From Bacteroides caccae (GTDB lineage Bacteria > Bacteroidota > Bacteroidia > Bacteroidales > Bacteroidaceae), in the NCBI RefSeq assembly GCF_002222615.2, contig NZ_CP022412.2, positions 1,488,001 through 1,552,000 on the forward strand: a stretch of DNA of 64,000 nucleotides, given 5' to 3'. The translations under genes and the position numbers were made by a program. Of the stretch, positions 9,519 to 18,718 are shown piece after piece (position 1 is the first letter of the stretch; each line of letters opens with the position of its first letter). The notes beneath the pieces were generated by a model that worked only from the letters and a program-made list of their open reading frames with translations, searched no databases and had not been told where the DNA came from.

Positions 9519-10012
9519 TTATTACCTATATACATAGAATCGGTTGGTTTATTGGGTTGGTGCTTCTTCAGGTGCTAATTCTGAATAATGTGCATATAGC
9601 CGGATATGCTACGCCTTTTCTCTATATTTATTTTATTTTGAAGTTCAATTCCGGCACTTCCCGGAATGAACTGATGTTGTGGGCCTTCTTTTTCGGGCTT
9701 ACCATTGACGTGTTTTCCGATACTCCGGGAATGAATGCAGCAGCAACCGTGTTGCTTGCTTTTCTTCGTCCTTCTTTATTGCGTTTGTTCACTCCCCGCG
9801 ATAATCAGGACAATCTCGTACCTTCTTTCAAGAGTATGGGAATCACTCCTTTTCTGAAATATACTACTGCAAGTGTTTTTATACATAGTCTGGCTTTACT
9901 CTCTATTGAGTTCTTCTCGTTTTCCGGCATTTGGCTGTTGCTGCTGCGGGTGGCATTGTGTACCGTTCTGACTGTAACTTGTATTGTAGCTGTGGAAGGC
10001 ATAAGGAGATAG
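9515..10012 (+). CDS. mreD: Rod shape-determining protein MreD
   Basis: A 165-residue integral membrane protein with about five hydrophobic helices, including LVLLQVLILNNVHIAGYATP near the N-terminus, a region typical of MreD. It overlaps mreC by four bases and is followed two bases later by the PBP2 start. MreD sequences diverge strongly, so the call rests on size, topology and position between mreC and PBP2. Confidence 0.9.
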   Translation: MIITYIHRIGWFIGLVLLQVLILNNVHIAGYATPFLYIYFILKFNSGTSRNELMLWAFFFGLTIDVFSDTPGMNAAATVLLAFLRPSLLRLFTPRDNQDNLVPSFKSMGITPFLKYTTASVFIHSLALLSIEFFSFSGIWLLLLRVALCTVLTVTCIVAVEGIRR

Positions 10013-10014
10013 CG

Positions 10015-11877
10015 ATGGCAAAAGATTATAGACTGGAGAAACGGAAATTTGTTATCGGGGGAATTGCACTGTCTATTGTGCTGATTTATCTGATCCGTCT
10101 TTTTGTATTGCAGATTACTACCGATGATTATAAGAAGAACGCCGATAGCAATGCGTTCCTGAATAAAATTCAATATCCTTCACGCGGAGCTATCTATGAC
10201 CGTACAGGTAAGTTGCTGGTTTTTAACCAGCCTGCTTATGATATAACGATTGTCCCGAAAGAAGTAGAGAACTTGGATACACTCGACCTGTGCCAGTCGT
10301 TGAATATTACTCGTGCTCAATTCCTGAAAATCATGAGCGACATGAAAGACCGTCGCCGGAATCCGGGATATTCCAGATACACTAATCAATTGTTTATGTC
10401 GCAACTTTCGGCGGAAGAATGTGGCGTCTTTCAGGAGAAGTTGTTTAAATTCCGTGGCTTCTATATCCAGCGGCGTACGATTCGCCAATACTCTTATGAT
10501 GCTGCCGCGCATGCCTTGGGTGATATTGGAGAAGTCTCGGCAAAAGAAATGGAAGCCGATGAAGAAGGCTACTACATTCGTGGCGATTATGTCGGCAAGT
10601 TGGGTGTAGAGAAATCGTATGAGAAGTATCTGCGTGGAGAGAAAGGCATTGAAATTCTGCTTCGTGATGCTCACGGACGTATTCAGGGGCATTATATGGA
10701 CGGAGAATATGACCGTCCTTCCGTACCCGGAAAGAACTTGACACTCAGTTTGGATATTGACTTGCAGATGTTGGGTGAACGGTTACTGAAAAATAAGATC
10801 GGAAGTATTGTTGCTATTGAGCCGGAGACAGGAGAGATTCTTTGTCTGGTATCTTCGCCGAATTACGACCCGCATTTGATGATTGGCCGTCAGCGTGGAA
10901 AGAACCATCTGATGTTGCAGCGTGATAAGATGAAACCGCTTCTGAATCGTGCATTGATGGGAGTATATCCTCCGGGTTCTACTTTTAAGACGGCACAGGG
11001 ATTAACTTTTTTGCAGGAAGGCATTGTGACTGAGCAGGCTCCTTCTTTCCCTTGTTCGCGCGGTTTCCATTACGGCAGGCTGACGGTGGGATGTCATGCC
11101 CACGGAGCACCGATACCACTTATTCCTGCTATTGCTACATCGTGCAACTCTTATTTTTGTTGGGGACTGTTCCGTATGTTCGGCGACCGTAAATACGGTT
11201 CACCGCAAAACGCAATTACAGTCTGGAAAGATCACATGGTTTCCCAAGGCTTCGGTTATAAGTTAGGTGTTGATTTGCCCGGAGAGAAACGTGGTTTGAT
11301 TCCGAATGCACAGTTCTATGATAAGGCTTATCGCGGCCATTGGAATGGACTGACGGTAATCAGTATTTCGATCGGGCAGGGAGAAATTCTGGCTACTCCT
11401 CTCCAGATAGCCAATCTAGGTGCAACGATTGCCAATCGCGGATATTTTATCACACCGCATATTGTGAAGGAGATTCAAGATAATCAGTTGGATAGTATTT
11501 ATCGTACGCCACGTTATACTACAATTGAGAAACGGCATTATGAATCGGTGGTGGAAGGGATGCGCGGAGCTGCCACAGGCGGAACTTGCCGTATGTTGTC
11601 GGTAATGGTTCCGGACTTGGAAGCTTGTGGAAAGACGGGTACGGCACAGAACCGCGGACATGACCATTCTGTATTTATGGGCTTTGCGCCGATGAACAAG
11701 CCGAAGATAGCCATTGCTGTGTATGTGGAGAATGGAGGTTGGGGAGCTACATACGGAGTACCTTTCGGGGCATTGCTTATGGAGCAGTACTTGAAAGGCA
11801 AACTATCTCCCGAGAATGAATTGAGAGCAGAAGAATTTAGTAACAGAGTGATATTGTATGGTAACGAGGAACGATAG
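10015..11877 (+). CDS. mrdA: Penicillin-binding protein 2, elongasome transpeptidase
   Basis: A class B PBP that cross-links peptidoglycan during elongation, paired with the RodA polymerase. It has one N-terminal membrane helix (IGGIALSIVLIYLIRLFVL), a PBP dimerisation domain and a transpeptidase domain. The catalytic serine is S322 in STFK; SCN and KTGTA supply the other active-site motifs. I use the ATG at 10015, which gives 620 residues and begins MAKDYRLEKRK; the longer frame from 9931 would overlap mreD. The 3' end overlaps the rodA start by 20 bases. Confidence 0.95.
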   Translation: MAKDYRLEKRKFVIGGIALSIVLIYLIRLFVLQITTDDYKKNADSNAFLNKIQYPSRGAIYDRTGKLLVFNQPAYDITIVPKEVENLDTLDLCQSLNITRAQFLKIMSDMKDRRRNPGYSRYTNQLFMSQLSAEECGVFQEKLFKFRGFYIQRRTIRQYSYDAAAHALGDIGEVSAKEMEADEEGYYIRGDYVGKLGVEKSYEKYLRGEKGIEILLRDAHGRIQGHYMDGEYDRPSVPGKNLTLSLDIDLQMLGERLLKNKIGSIVAIEPETGEILCLVSSPNYDPHLMIGRQRGKNHLMLQRDKMKPLLNRALMGVYPPGSTFKTAQGLTFLQEGIVTEQAPSFPCSRGFHYGRLTVGCHAHGAPIPLIPAIATSCNSYFCWGLFRMFGDRKYGSPQNAITVWKDHMVSQGFGYKLGVDLPGEKRGLIPNAQFYDKAYRGHWNGLTVISISIGQGEILATPLQIANLGATIANRGYFITPHIVKEIQDNQLDSIYRTPRYTTIEKRHYESVVEGMRGAATGGTCRMLSVMVPDLEACGKTGTAQNRGHDHSVFMGFAPMNKPKIAIAVYVENGGWGATYGVPFGALLMEQYLKGKLSPENELRAEEFSNRVILYGNEER

Positions 11878-13315
11878 TTTGTGGAAATCACTGGATTGGG
11901 TAACGATTTGCATTTACCTGCTTCTGATTGTCGGCGGGTGGTTCAGTGTCTGTGGAGCCAGCTATGACTATGGTGATCGTGACTTCCTCGACTTCTCTAC
12001 CCGTGCCGGCAAGCAATTTGTCTGGATTATCTGTTCCTTCGGTCTCGGTTTCGTGTTGTTGATGTTGGAAGACCGGATGTATGATATGTTCGCGTACATT
12101 ATATATATAGGAATGATAATCTTGCTTATCGTTACTATTTTTATCGCGCCGGATACCAAAGGCTCCCGTTCTTGGTTGGTAATGGGGCCTGTCAGCCTGC
12201 AGCCAGCCGAATTTGCCAAGTTTGCTACCGCATTGACATTGGCCAAATATATAAACTCCTATTCATTCAGCATAAAGAAAGAGAAATGTGCTCTGGTACT
12301 GGGTTTTATTATCCTCCTTCCGATGTTGTTGATTATCGGTCAGCGGGAGACAGGTTCTGCCTTGGTCTATCTTGCTTTCTTCTTGGTGCTTTACCGGGAG
12401 GGAATGCCGGGTGTGGTACTTTTTTCGGGGGTATGTGCGGTCATCTATTTTGTGGTAGGCATCCGCTTCGATGAAGTATTCATAGCCGATACACCGACTC
12501 CGTTGGGAGAGTTTATTGTGTTGCTGCTGATCTTATTATTTGCCGGTGGTATGGTGTGGGTATACCGCAAGCGGTGGGAACCTGCCCGGAATATTATCGG
12601 AGGAAGTTTGATTGTCTTGCTTATCGCTTATCTGATATCCGAATATTGGATCCATTTCAGTCTGGTCTGGGTGCAGTGGGGGCTTTGTGTCGTTGTGGTA
12701 GGTTATTTGATTTACTTGGCATTGAGCGAGCGTCAGCGCTCTTATTTCCTGATTGCTTTATTCTCAATCGGCTCCATTGGATTCTTATATTCCAGTAACT
12801 ATGTCTTCGATAATATATTAGAGTCGCATCAGCAAATCCGTATTAAAGTAGTATTGGGTTTGGAAGAAGATTTAACCGGTGCCGGCTACAATGTAAACCA
12901 GTCCAAGATTGCTATCGGTTCCGGCGGATTGACAGGGAAAGGCTTTTTGAACGGAACGCAAACCAAATTGAAATACGTCCCTGAGCAGGATACCGACTTC
13001 ATTTTCTGTACGGTGGGAGAGGAACAAGGGTTTGTAGGTTCGGCCGCGGTCTTGCTGGCTTTTCTTATTTTGATATTGAGATTGATATTCCTTTCCGAAA
13101 GGCAACCGTCTGCTTTCGGTCGCGTATATGGGTATTCGGTCGTGAGTATTTTCCTCTTTCACCTATTTATCAATATAGGGATGGTGTTAGGGCTGACTCC
13201 TGTAATTGGTATCCCATTACCCTTCTTTAGTTACGGAGGTTCTTCTTTATGGGGATTTACGATATTGCTGTTTATTTTCCTGCGGATAGATGCAGGGCGC
13301 GGCAGGAGACTCTAG
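11858..13315 (+). CDS. rodA: Peptidoglycan glycosyltransferase RodA
   Basis: A SEDS-family polymerase of lipid II and partner of the preceding PBP2. The 485-residue protein has about ten hydrophobic helices and the SEDS hallmarks: LQPAEFAK near residue 110, the large loop with AIGSGGLTGKGFLNGTQ, the VPEQDTDFIFCTVGEEQGFVG motif and PFFSYGGSS near the end. This length exceeds many RodA proteins because of an extra helical stretch in the middle. It ends 12 bases from the convergent gldH, with no obvious terminator between them. Confidence 0.94.
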   Translation: MVTRNDSLWKSLDWVTICIYLLLIVGGWFSVCGASYDYGDRDFLDFSTRAGKQFVWIICSFGLGFVLLMLEDRMYDMFAYIIYIGMIILLIVTIFIAPDTKGSRSWLVMGPVSLQPAEFAKFATALTLAKYINSYSFSIKKEKCALVLGFIILLPMLLIIGQRETGSALVYLAFFLVLYREGMPGVVLFSGVCAVIYFVVGIRFDEVFIADTPTPLGEFIVLLLILLFAGGMVWVYRKRWEPARNIIGGSLIVLLIAYLISEYWIHFSLVWVQWGLCVVVVGYLIYLALSERQRSYFLIALFSIGSIGFLYSSNYVFDNILESHQQIRIKVVLGLEEDLTGAGYNVNQSKIAIGSGGLTGKGFLNGTQTKLKYVPEQDTDFIFCTVGEEQGFVGSAAVLLAFLILILRLIFLSERQPSAFGRVYGYSVVSIFLFHLFINIGMVLGLTPVIGIPLPFFSYGGSSLWGFTILLFIFLRIDAGRGRRL

Positions 13316-13327
13316 TTCGTTTATTTT

Positions 13328-13807
13328 CTAATTCTCCTGTCTTTCAATTCGGATACCAATGTCATTGATTCCGGACAACTTCTCATCTTTCATCCCGTTC
13401 ATAATTTTGAAGGTGTAATTAGCAGGATACAAAGGACGTACGGATTTGATAAAGACCGCTGATTGATAGATACTTCCCCAACCATTTCCGATCCACCTTC
13501 CCGTGGAATCAGCCAGGTTTATAGTAATAGTATCCGTCCGCCATACCGTAGAGTCTTGCAGGTTTTGACTGATAAATAGATACAGGTTATGATAAGGGTA
13601 ATCTGTTCTGTTGCGAACCTCCGCGAATAATCTGAGTGTAGGCGGAATACTGTCGGTGACAGGAATCAGAAAAGAGAGTGTATCACTCTTTCCCCACCCT
13701 TCGTCGGGAAGGGACTGATAGGAGTGATACACGGTATTCTCATTGCAGGCAGCCATTAGGCAAATACCGAGCAGACAGAATAAACTATTCCTGAGAAGGT
13801 TTTTCAT
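13328..13807 (-). CDS. gldH: GldH-type lipoprotein
   Basis: A 159-residue lipoprotein. The signal peptide MKNLLRNSLFCLLGICLMAAC has a lipobox (LMAAC). The mature part, rich in beta strands with an SLPDEGWGKSDTLSF opening and a PPTLRLFAEVRNRTDYPYHNL segment, resembles GldH, named for gliding motility in Flavobacterium but widespread in non-gliding Bacteroidales. The ATG at 13807 is chosen because it starts the signal peptide; the frame runs 45 codons further upstream inside the neighbouring gene. It overlaps that gene by 23 bases and is the last gene of the metF-holB-RicT transcript. Its role in Bacteroides is not established. Confidence 0.8.
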   Translation of the reverse strand: MKNLLRNSLFCLLGICLMAACNENTVYHSYQSLPDEGWGKSDTLSFLIPVTDSIPPTLRLFAEVRNRTDYPYHNLYLFISQNLQDSTVWRTDTITINLADSTGRWIGNGWGSIYQSAVFIKSVRPLYPANYTFKIMNGMKDEKLSGINDIGIRIERQEN

Positions 13808-15230
13808 TATTTTGCGGTTTCGCTTGATTTGGGTTTCTTTCCGGTCTGGGTTCTGGTCTTGCAGGGCGTTCACGTTCCTGACCTTGCGGGCGTTCCTGGT
13901 TTTGTGGCCGTTCCTGTCTTCTCTCCGGACGTCTGTTCTCATTATTCCGTCCCTGGTTTTGTCCTCTGTTCCGGTTGTTATTATTATTTCTTGGTCTGTT
14001 TTCCCGATCTCCTCTGTTTCCGTTTTCCGCAGGTTGTGGACGACCCTCGTTTTCCCGTTGCGGTTGCTGCGGACGATTAGTCCCTTCTACTTGTTGTTGC
14101 GGTCGGTTGTTGGGAGTTCCTTTTTTCTTTTTCTTGTTTCGGTTGGCGTTATTGCCTTCCTTACTGTTATTACGGCTACGGTCGAAACGGGTTACACTTT
14201 CCTGTTCCAACAAGTCTATCGGTTTCTTCGGCTCCGCTTTCCTTTCTTCTTCAAGCAGGCTGTCCGGTTTCATACCCTTCTTATTCATGCCGATCACTTC
14301 AAAAGCACGTTTCCCGCTAATAGTGACTAAGTTGGCAGGGAAGTTCTTATCTGTAGAATAAGAAACTTGGTTGCTGAGGATGTCGGCCTTGAAGAAATAG
14401 AAAGTACCCTCCTTGGTTTCCAGCTCAATCTCTTTAGAAGGCAGACGTTTCTGTGCTTCTACGTAACAGTCTACTTCGTAGTTCAGGCAGCATTTCAGTT
14501 TTGCACACTGTCCGGCAAGTTTCTGGGGATTGAGTGAGATATCCTGGAAACGTGCGGCGCTGGTAGATACGGAAACAAAACTCGTCATCCAGGTAGCACA
14601 ACAAAGTTCACGTCCGCAAGGACCGATTCCACCGATACGTCCGGCTTCCTGACGGGCACCGATCTGCTTCATCTCGATGCGTACTCGGAAAGCTTCGGCT
14701 AATACCTTAATCAGTTGGCGGAAGTCTACCCGTTCGTCGGCGATGTAATAGAAGATAGCCTTGTTACCGTCTCCTTGATATTCCACATCTCCGATTTTCA
14801 TGTTCAGATTCAAGTTCAATGCAATCTGGCGTGCACGGATCATGGTAGCGTGTTCTTTATCTTTTGCTTCGTTGAACTTCTCCATGTCCACCGGTTTGGC
14901 TTTCCGGTAGATTCGTTTGATTTCCGCATCCGCTTTGAAGTTGGCTTTCTTCATTTGCAGGGGGACAAGTCTGCCGGTAAGAGTTACTACGCCAATGTCA
15001 TGTCCGGGGGCAGCTTCAACGGCAACAATGTCTCCCTTTTCCAGTTTGATTTTATTGCTGTTGCGATAATACCCTTTGCGGGTATTTTTGAATTGTACCT
15101 CTACCATATCACTTTCTTCCGTATTGCCCGGTATGTCTGCCAGCCAATCGTAGGTGTTCAGCTTTTTATCTTGGCGGGAGCATCCTTTGCAACAAAGGCT
15201 GCCGCTCCCATTATGAAGTTTATATTCCAT
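13785..15230 (-). CDS. PSP1-domain protein (RicT/YaaT-like) with disordered Arg/Asn-rich tail
   Basis: The first 330 residues match the PSP1/YaaT (RicT) family: cysteine clusters CCKGC, GPCGRELCC and CAKLKCC plus a further Cys fit the iron-sulfur-binding cysteines described for RicT, which in Bacillus acts with RicA and RicF on RNase Y-dependent RNA processing. From about residue 345 the chain turns into a tail of roughly 135 residues dominated by Asn, Arg, Gln, Pro, Glu and Lys, with no globular segments, which is absent from Bacillus RicT. It lies 14 bases after holB; holB-yaaT adjacency is also known in Firmicutes. An RNA-related role is inference. Confidence 0.85.
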   Translation of the reverse strand: MEYKLHNGSGSLCCKGCSRQDKKLNTYDWLADIPGNTEESDMVEVQFKNTRKGYYRNSNKIKLEKGDIVAVEAAPGHDIGVVTLTGRLVPLQMKKANFKADAEIKRIYRKAKPVDMEKFNEAKDKEHATMIRARQIALNLNLNMKIGDVEYQGDGNKAIFYYIADERVDFRQLIKVLAEAFRVRIEMKQIGARQEAGRIGGIGPCGRELCCATWMTSFVSVSTSAARFQDISLNPQKLAGQCAKLKCCLNYEVDCYVEAQKRLPSKEIELETKEGTFYFFKADILSNQVSYSTDKNFPANLVTISGKRAFEVIGMNKKGMKPDSLLEEERKAEPKKPIDLLEQESVTRFDRSRNNSKEGNNANRNKKKKKGTPNNRPQQQVEGTNRPQQPQRENEGRPQPAENGNRGDRENRPRNNNNNRNRGQNQGRNNENRRPERRQERPQNQERPQGQERERPARPEPRPERNPNQAKPQNNEKPSQE

Positions 15231-15244
15231 AGTTTATATATTTA

Positions 15245-16369
15245 TTATTGCTTCAACAGTACGATCATCTTCAATGAGAAGTCGAAAAATACCATTTTAG
15301 CATTTACATTCTGTTCAATATGCAGTTGTGCTTCGCTTAGCTCGTCCATGATACCCATGACGTTACGTTCGTTGACGAAAGGAGCAAAGCGGATTGCAAA
15401 ATTCTGTTCGTTGATAGTCATATAAGTAAGGTCGCGTTGATGCAGGTTGAAGATAAAGTTCTCCCGAATCATGCGCTGGCAATATTCCAGAAAGTTCTTC
15501 TGCCGTTCGCGTCCCATACCTGCCACTTGCTCGCTCCACATCTTCATCTCCCTGATTTTCCGTTGATAAGACAACCGCATCAGGCTGACGAATAAATCAA
15601 AGAACTGTTGGTTCTCCTCGTTCAGATGAATTGTTTCAAGCGCTTTTATAAAATTACCGTTTGCCAGGTGGGCAATGGAAAGACTGTCGGCAGGCTGAAT
15701 GCTATATTTTGACTGTAATATCCGGTCGATACTGGCTTCGTCAATCTTCCGAACATTCATACGCTGTGTACGGCTCAGAATAGTCGGCAGAATCATATCC
15801 GGCGCTTCCGATACAAGCAGGAAAACCGTCTTCTCGGGTGGTTCTTCCAGTAATTTCAGCAATTTATTGGCACATACCGGGTGCATTTTTTCCGGTAGCC
15901 ATACAATCGTAATCTTAAATCCGCCTTCACTGGATTTCAGACTGAGCTTCTTCAATATCTCGTCACTCTCTTTGGCATAAATCAATGCTTGCGAGTTTTC
16001 GGCGTCCATTTCGTTCAGCCAGTGATTGAGATTGAAATAGGGATTGTTGATAACAAACGGCCGCCAGTCGGCGATATAATCATCGCATACCTCCTTTTTC
16101 CCCTTCGCACTTTTGACGATCGGGAAAACAAAATGTACGTCCGGATGTACCAGCTTATTGAATTTTACGCAGGACGGACAGACGCCGCAAGCATCAGTCT
16201 CGCCCCGGTTGGTGCAGCTGATATAACGTGCGTAAGCAATAGCTAACGGCATTTTTCCGACTCCTTCCGGGCCGCAGATGAGCTGGGCGTGCGGAATCCG
16301 TCCCTCTCTCACTTCCTGAATGAGCCGTCGCTTGATTTCTTCTTGTCCGATTACGTCTCTAAAAAACAT
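15245..16369 (-). CDS. holB: DNA polymerase III delta' subunit
   Basis: A clamp-loader subunit of 374 residues. The N-terminal AAA+ domain has a degenerate P-loop (GPEGVGKM) and a four-cysteine zinc module (CTNRGETDACGVCPSC), as in delta'. The sensor-like LSRTQRM replaces the usual SRC motif, with Thr for Cys, which may reduce its contribution to ATPase stimulation. It begins one base after metF and is followed by the PSP1 gene, a neighbour also found in Gram-positives. Clamp-loader AAA proteins (delta', gamma/tau) are similar, but the length and zinc module favour delta'. Confidence 0.88.
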   Translation of the reverse strand: MFFRDVIGQEEIKRRLIQEVREGRIPHAQLICGPEGVGKMPLAIAYARYISCTNRGETDACGVCPSCVKFNKLVHPDVHFVFPIVKSAKGKKEVCDDYIADWRPFVINNPYFNLNHWLNEMDAENSQALIYAKESDEILKKLSLKSSEGGFKITIVWLPEKMHPVCANKLLKLLEEPPEKTVFLLVSEAPDMILPTILSRTQRMNVRKIDEASIDRILQSKYSIQPADSLSIAHLANGNFIKALETIHLNEENQQFFDLFVSLMRLSYQRKIREMKMWSEQVAGMGRERQKNFLEYCQRMIRENFIFNLHQRDLTYMTINEQNFAIRFAPFVNERNVMGIMDELSEAQLHIEQNVNAKMVFFDFSLKMIVLLKQ

Positions 16370-16370
16370 A

Positions 16371-17324
16371 TCAATAAATGATTTTGGCTACTTCTTTGAT
16401 ACTGTCTACTGCTCCGATAGAGTAGAAATGAATACTTGGGGCTCCGTGGGACATCAATTCCTTGCATTGTGTCACGCACCATTCGATACCGACCCGTTCG
16501 GCTTCAGCATCGTTTTTGCATTTTAAGGCCTCCTTTACTAAATCTTCCGGCAAGTCCACTTTAAATGTCTTAGGAATCATGCTTAATTGGGATAGTTTTT
16601 TGAAAGGTTTGATTCCCGGAATGATAGGGATGTTGATACCCGCCGCCTTTGCCTGTTCCACAAATTCGAAATATTTCTTATTATCATAAAATAGTTGCGT
16701 CACGGCATATTCTGCACCTGCTTCCACTTTCTTTTTCAGCCAATAGAGGTCGGATTCTATATTGGGAGCTTCTTCATGCTTCTCCGGATAACAAGCTACG
16801 CCATAAGAGAACGGACTGGCGGTGACTTTCATCTCCGAACCGTCTACAAAGATTCCCTTATTGAAGTTGTTGATTTGCTCCTGCAATTCAATGGCGTGGT
16901 GGTATCCGTCGCCTTCCGGAGTAAATACAGACTCATGCTTCGCCTTGTCTCCGCGCAGCACCAACAAGTCGGTGATATTCAGAAACTGGAGATCAAGCAG
17001 TACATATTCAGTTTCTTCGCGTGTGAAACCACTGCACAGAATATGCGGAACTACGGTGATATTATATTTGTTCTGAATGGCAGCAGCCACAGCGACAGTT
17101 CCCGGACGTCTTCTCAAACGGTTCCGTTGAAACAGGCCGTTGCCGAGGTCTTTATATACGTATTCGCTGCGATGCGTGGTGATATTGATATATTTCGGGT
17201 CAAATTCCCGGAGCGTATCGACTGTTTGATATAACTTTTCAATCCCCGTACCCTTCAGTGGAGGGAGGATTTCGAAAGAAAAGGCTGTTTTTTTGCTGTT
17301 ATTTATTAAATCAATTACTTTCAT
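16371..17324 (-). CDS. metF: 5,10-methylenetetrahydrofolate reductase
   Basis: A flavoprotein that makes 5-methyl-THF for methionine synthesis. The 317-residue TIM-barrel protein has FSFEILPPLKG at the N-terminus (the catalytic Glu region), VPHILCSGFTREE, NITDLLVLRGDKA, and YAVTQLFYDNKKYFEF followed by PIIPGIKPF, all typical of MetF. It is the first gene of a minus-strand operon with holB, the PSP1 gene and gldH; the one-base spacing to holB points to coupled expression. Confidence 0.95.
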   Translation of the reverse strand: MKVIDLINNSKKTAFSFEILPPLKGTGIEKLYQTVDTLREFDPKYINITTHRSEYVYKDLGNGLFQRNRLRRRPGTVAVAAAIQNKYNITVVPHILCSGFTREETEYVLLDLQFLNITDLLVLRGDKAKHESVFTPEGDGYHHAIELQEQINNFNKGIFVDGSEMKVTASPFSYGVACYPEKHEEAPNIESDLYWLKKKVEAGAEYAVTQLFYDNKKYFEFVEQAKAAGINIPIIPGIKPFKKLSQLSMIPKTFKVDLPEDLVKEALKCKNDAEAERVGIEWCVTQCKELMSHGAPSIHFYSIGAVDSIKEVAKIIY

Positions 17325-17374
17325 TCTCTTCGCAAATGTTCGTTACCTATTTGGATTAAACGTGCATATTGGGA

Positions 17375-17382
17375 CAAAAATA
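17375..17382 (-). promoter_or_regulatory. -7 box upstream of metF operon
   Basis: The minus strand reads TATTTTTG (TAnnTTTG), about 50 bases before the metF ATG. No convincing -33 element is seen. Confidence 0.5.
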
Positions 17383-17449
17383 CGAAAAAAGAAAGATTTC
17401 TTCTTGATTTACTCTAAAATAGTTTTGTTTTTATCGTACTATATACATA

Positions 17450-17487
17450 AAAGAGGGTATATCCTGTAAATGGATGCCCCTCTCTTA
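17450..17487 (-). terminator. Terminator after Dps-like gene
   Basis: An imperfect stem-loop (AAGAGGG..ATCC against GGAT..CCCTCTCTT) downstream of the Dps-like gene; on the minus strand it ends in a short T run. Confidence 0.6.
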
Positions 17488-17510
17488 CCTAATCATTATT
17501 AAATTAGAAT

Positions 17511-18023
17511 TTACTTTTCGAGAAATGATTTCTTCATTCTGACAATATCCGTCAGATAATCCTGCAAATCCTGTTCATGTTCTTCTTCTTCAGCAAGAAT
17601 ATGTTTTGCGATGTCACAGGTGGTAAAATCTTTCCCGTTAGTAAAGTCGGCGATTTCTTGGTAACGAATGATTGCGCAACGTTCGGAAGCCACATTGTCT
17701 TTCAATAAACTTACTGAATCAAACTCTTGCGGAGCATCATATTTGCATCTGGCTAGTTCGAACCATTTTTGAGGGTCCAGTACCGGAACTCCTTCTAACT
17801 CGATGATACGGTTGGCGAGTAGTTGTGCATGGCGGCGTTCCTCCTCGGCATGTTCCTCGAACTCACTTTGTACATCGGCACGCATAGCGCCTTCCACTAC
17901 TAATGCACCTACCCAATACTGGTAGTATGCTAACCATTCCTCAGCTAATGCTGCGTTCAACTGTGAAATCAAACTTTCTACATCCAATTTCCCTTGTAGG
18001 ATTTTTACACTTTCTCTAGCCAT
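17511..18023 (-). CDS. Dps-like ferritin (DPSL/bacterioferritin-type)
   Basis: A 170-residue four-helix ferritin-fold protein. Ferroxidase-type ligands are visible: EEWLAYYQYW, EHAEEERRHAQLL (ExxH), SERCAIIRYQEI and LAEEEEHEQDL (ExxH). Two cysteines (in ELARCKYD and SERCAIIRY) match the thioferritin pair described for DPS-like proteins; the Bacteroides fragilis bfr product was characterised as such a DPSL. Expected role: iron storage and protection from peroxide. It is monocistronic on the minus strand, with the repeat-rich region at its 5' side. I saw no clear -7 box within 100 bases upstream. Confidence 0.85.
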   Translation of the reverse strand: MARESVKILQGKLDVESLISQLNAALAEEWLAYYQYWVGALVVEGAMRADVQSEFEEHAEEERRHAQLLANRIIELEGVPVLDPQKWFELARCKYDAPQEFDSVSLLKDNVASERCAIIRYQEIADFTNGKDFTTCDIAKHILAEEEEHEQDLQDYLTDIVRMKKSFLEK

Positions 18024-18206
18024 AATTTTTATGTTTAGGTTAATATGTTTAAGTTGCCTATGTAACAGCCGGGGGATATTTTTGTTTATCGCTTGTGGAG
18101 GTTTTAACAGAAAGAATAATTCTTTGGTTTCTCGTCTGATTCATGTAGTAAAGGTTCTTTTTCAGATTTGGTGGCAAAATTAATTAGGAAAATAATAATT
18201 TGATAA

Positions 18207-18348
18207 TCGATAGTATTCTCCATTCTCCTCCTTCGGGAAGGAGGAGGCCCCGTAGGGGGAGGTGGTAGGTGAATACGTAAGTCTGTTATTATCAGCATTG
18301 TGTATCTACTTACCACCCCGGCTTTCAGCCACTCCCCGAAGGAGGGGA
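18207..18348 (+). repeat. Dispersed bipartite GC-rich repeat, copy 1 (complete)
   Basis: Left half: TCGATAGTAT, then a TCTCCTCCTTCGGGAAGGAG hairpin and GGGGGAGGTGGTAGGT. Right half after about 45 bases: TACTTACCACCCCGGCTTTC and an AGCCACTCCCC.GAAGGAGGGG end. The two halves carry partly complementary GGTGGTAGGT and TACCACC words. The same element occurs inverted at 49142-49306 and as a half copy at 19156-19223. Confidence 0.8.
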
Positions 18349-18379
18349 ATAGAGATACCACCGACTGGTTAAATTACCA

Positions 18380-18505
18380 CCAAATTTGAAGAAGAACCGA
18401 ATTTATCAAATTCATTTCTCATATTCTCATACTTTCGGGATAACTTGTTTATTATCAGATAAATGATGTATGAGAAATAAAATAACACAGAGGTATTTCT
18501 CATAG
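18380..18505 (+). repeat. Left arm of ~120-bp inverted repeat
   Basis: Reverse-complementary, with a few mismatches, to 18991-19113. The best-matched core covers the segment TTATTATCAGATAAATGATG and flanking TATGAGAAATAAAATAACA. The arms enclose about 485 bases centred near the nested hairpin. Confidence 0.85.
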
Positions 18506-18718
18506 TTTTTCTGTTGTTTTCCCTCATAATTCAGTCATTTCTCATACTCTTTCTTCTTTATTTATCATAGCCCCCCCGTTCTTTTTCTCACTACTCCATA
18601 TTGTTCTCCTGATATATGCTTCTTTTTCTGAAGTCTTCCCTTTACATACCATATTCTATCCTAATGCCCTTGTTATATTATGCCTTTATCCTTGTGAATT
18701 TCTACTATCATCTCTTTT

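Noticed and set aside
18104..18361. Frames encoding PPPPTGPPPSRRRR-type peptides at two loci (also 19032-19244)
   Set aside because: These are translations of the dispersed GC-rich repeat, not genes.
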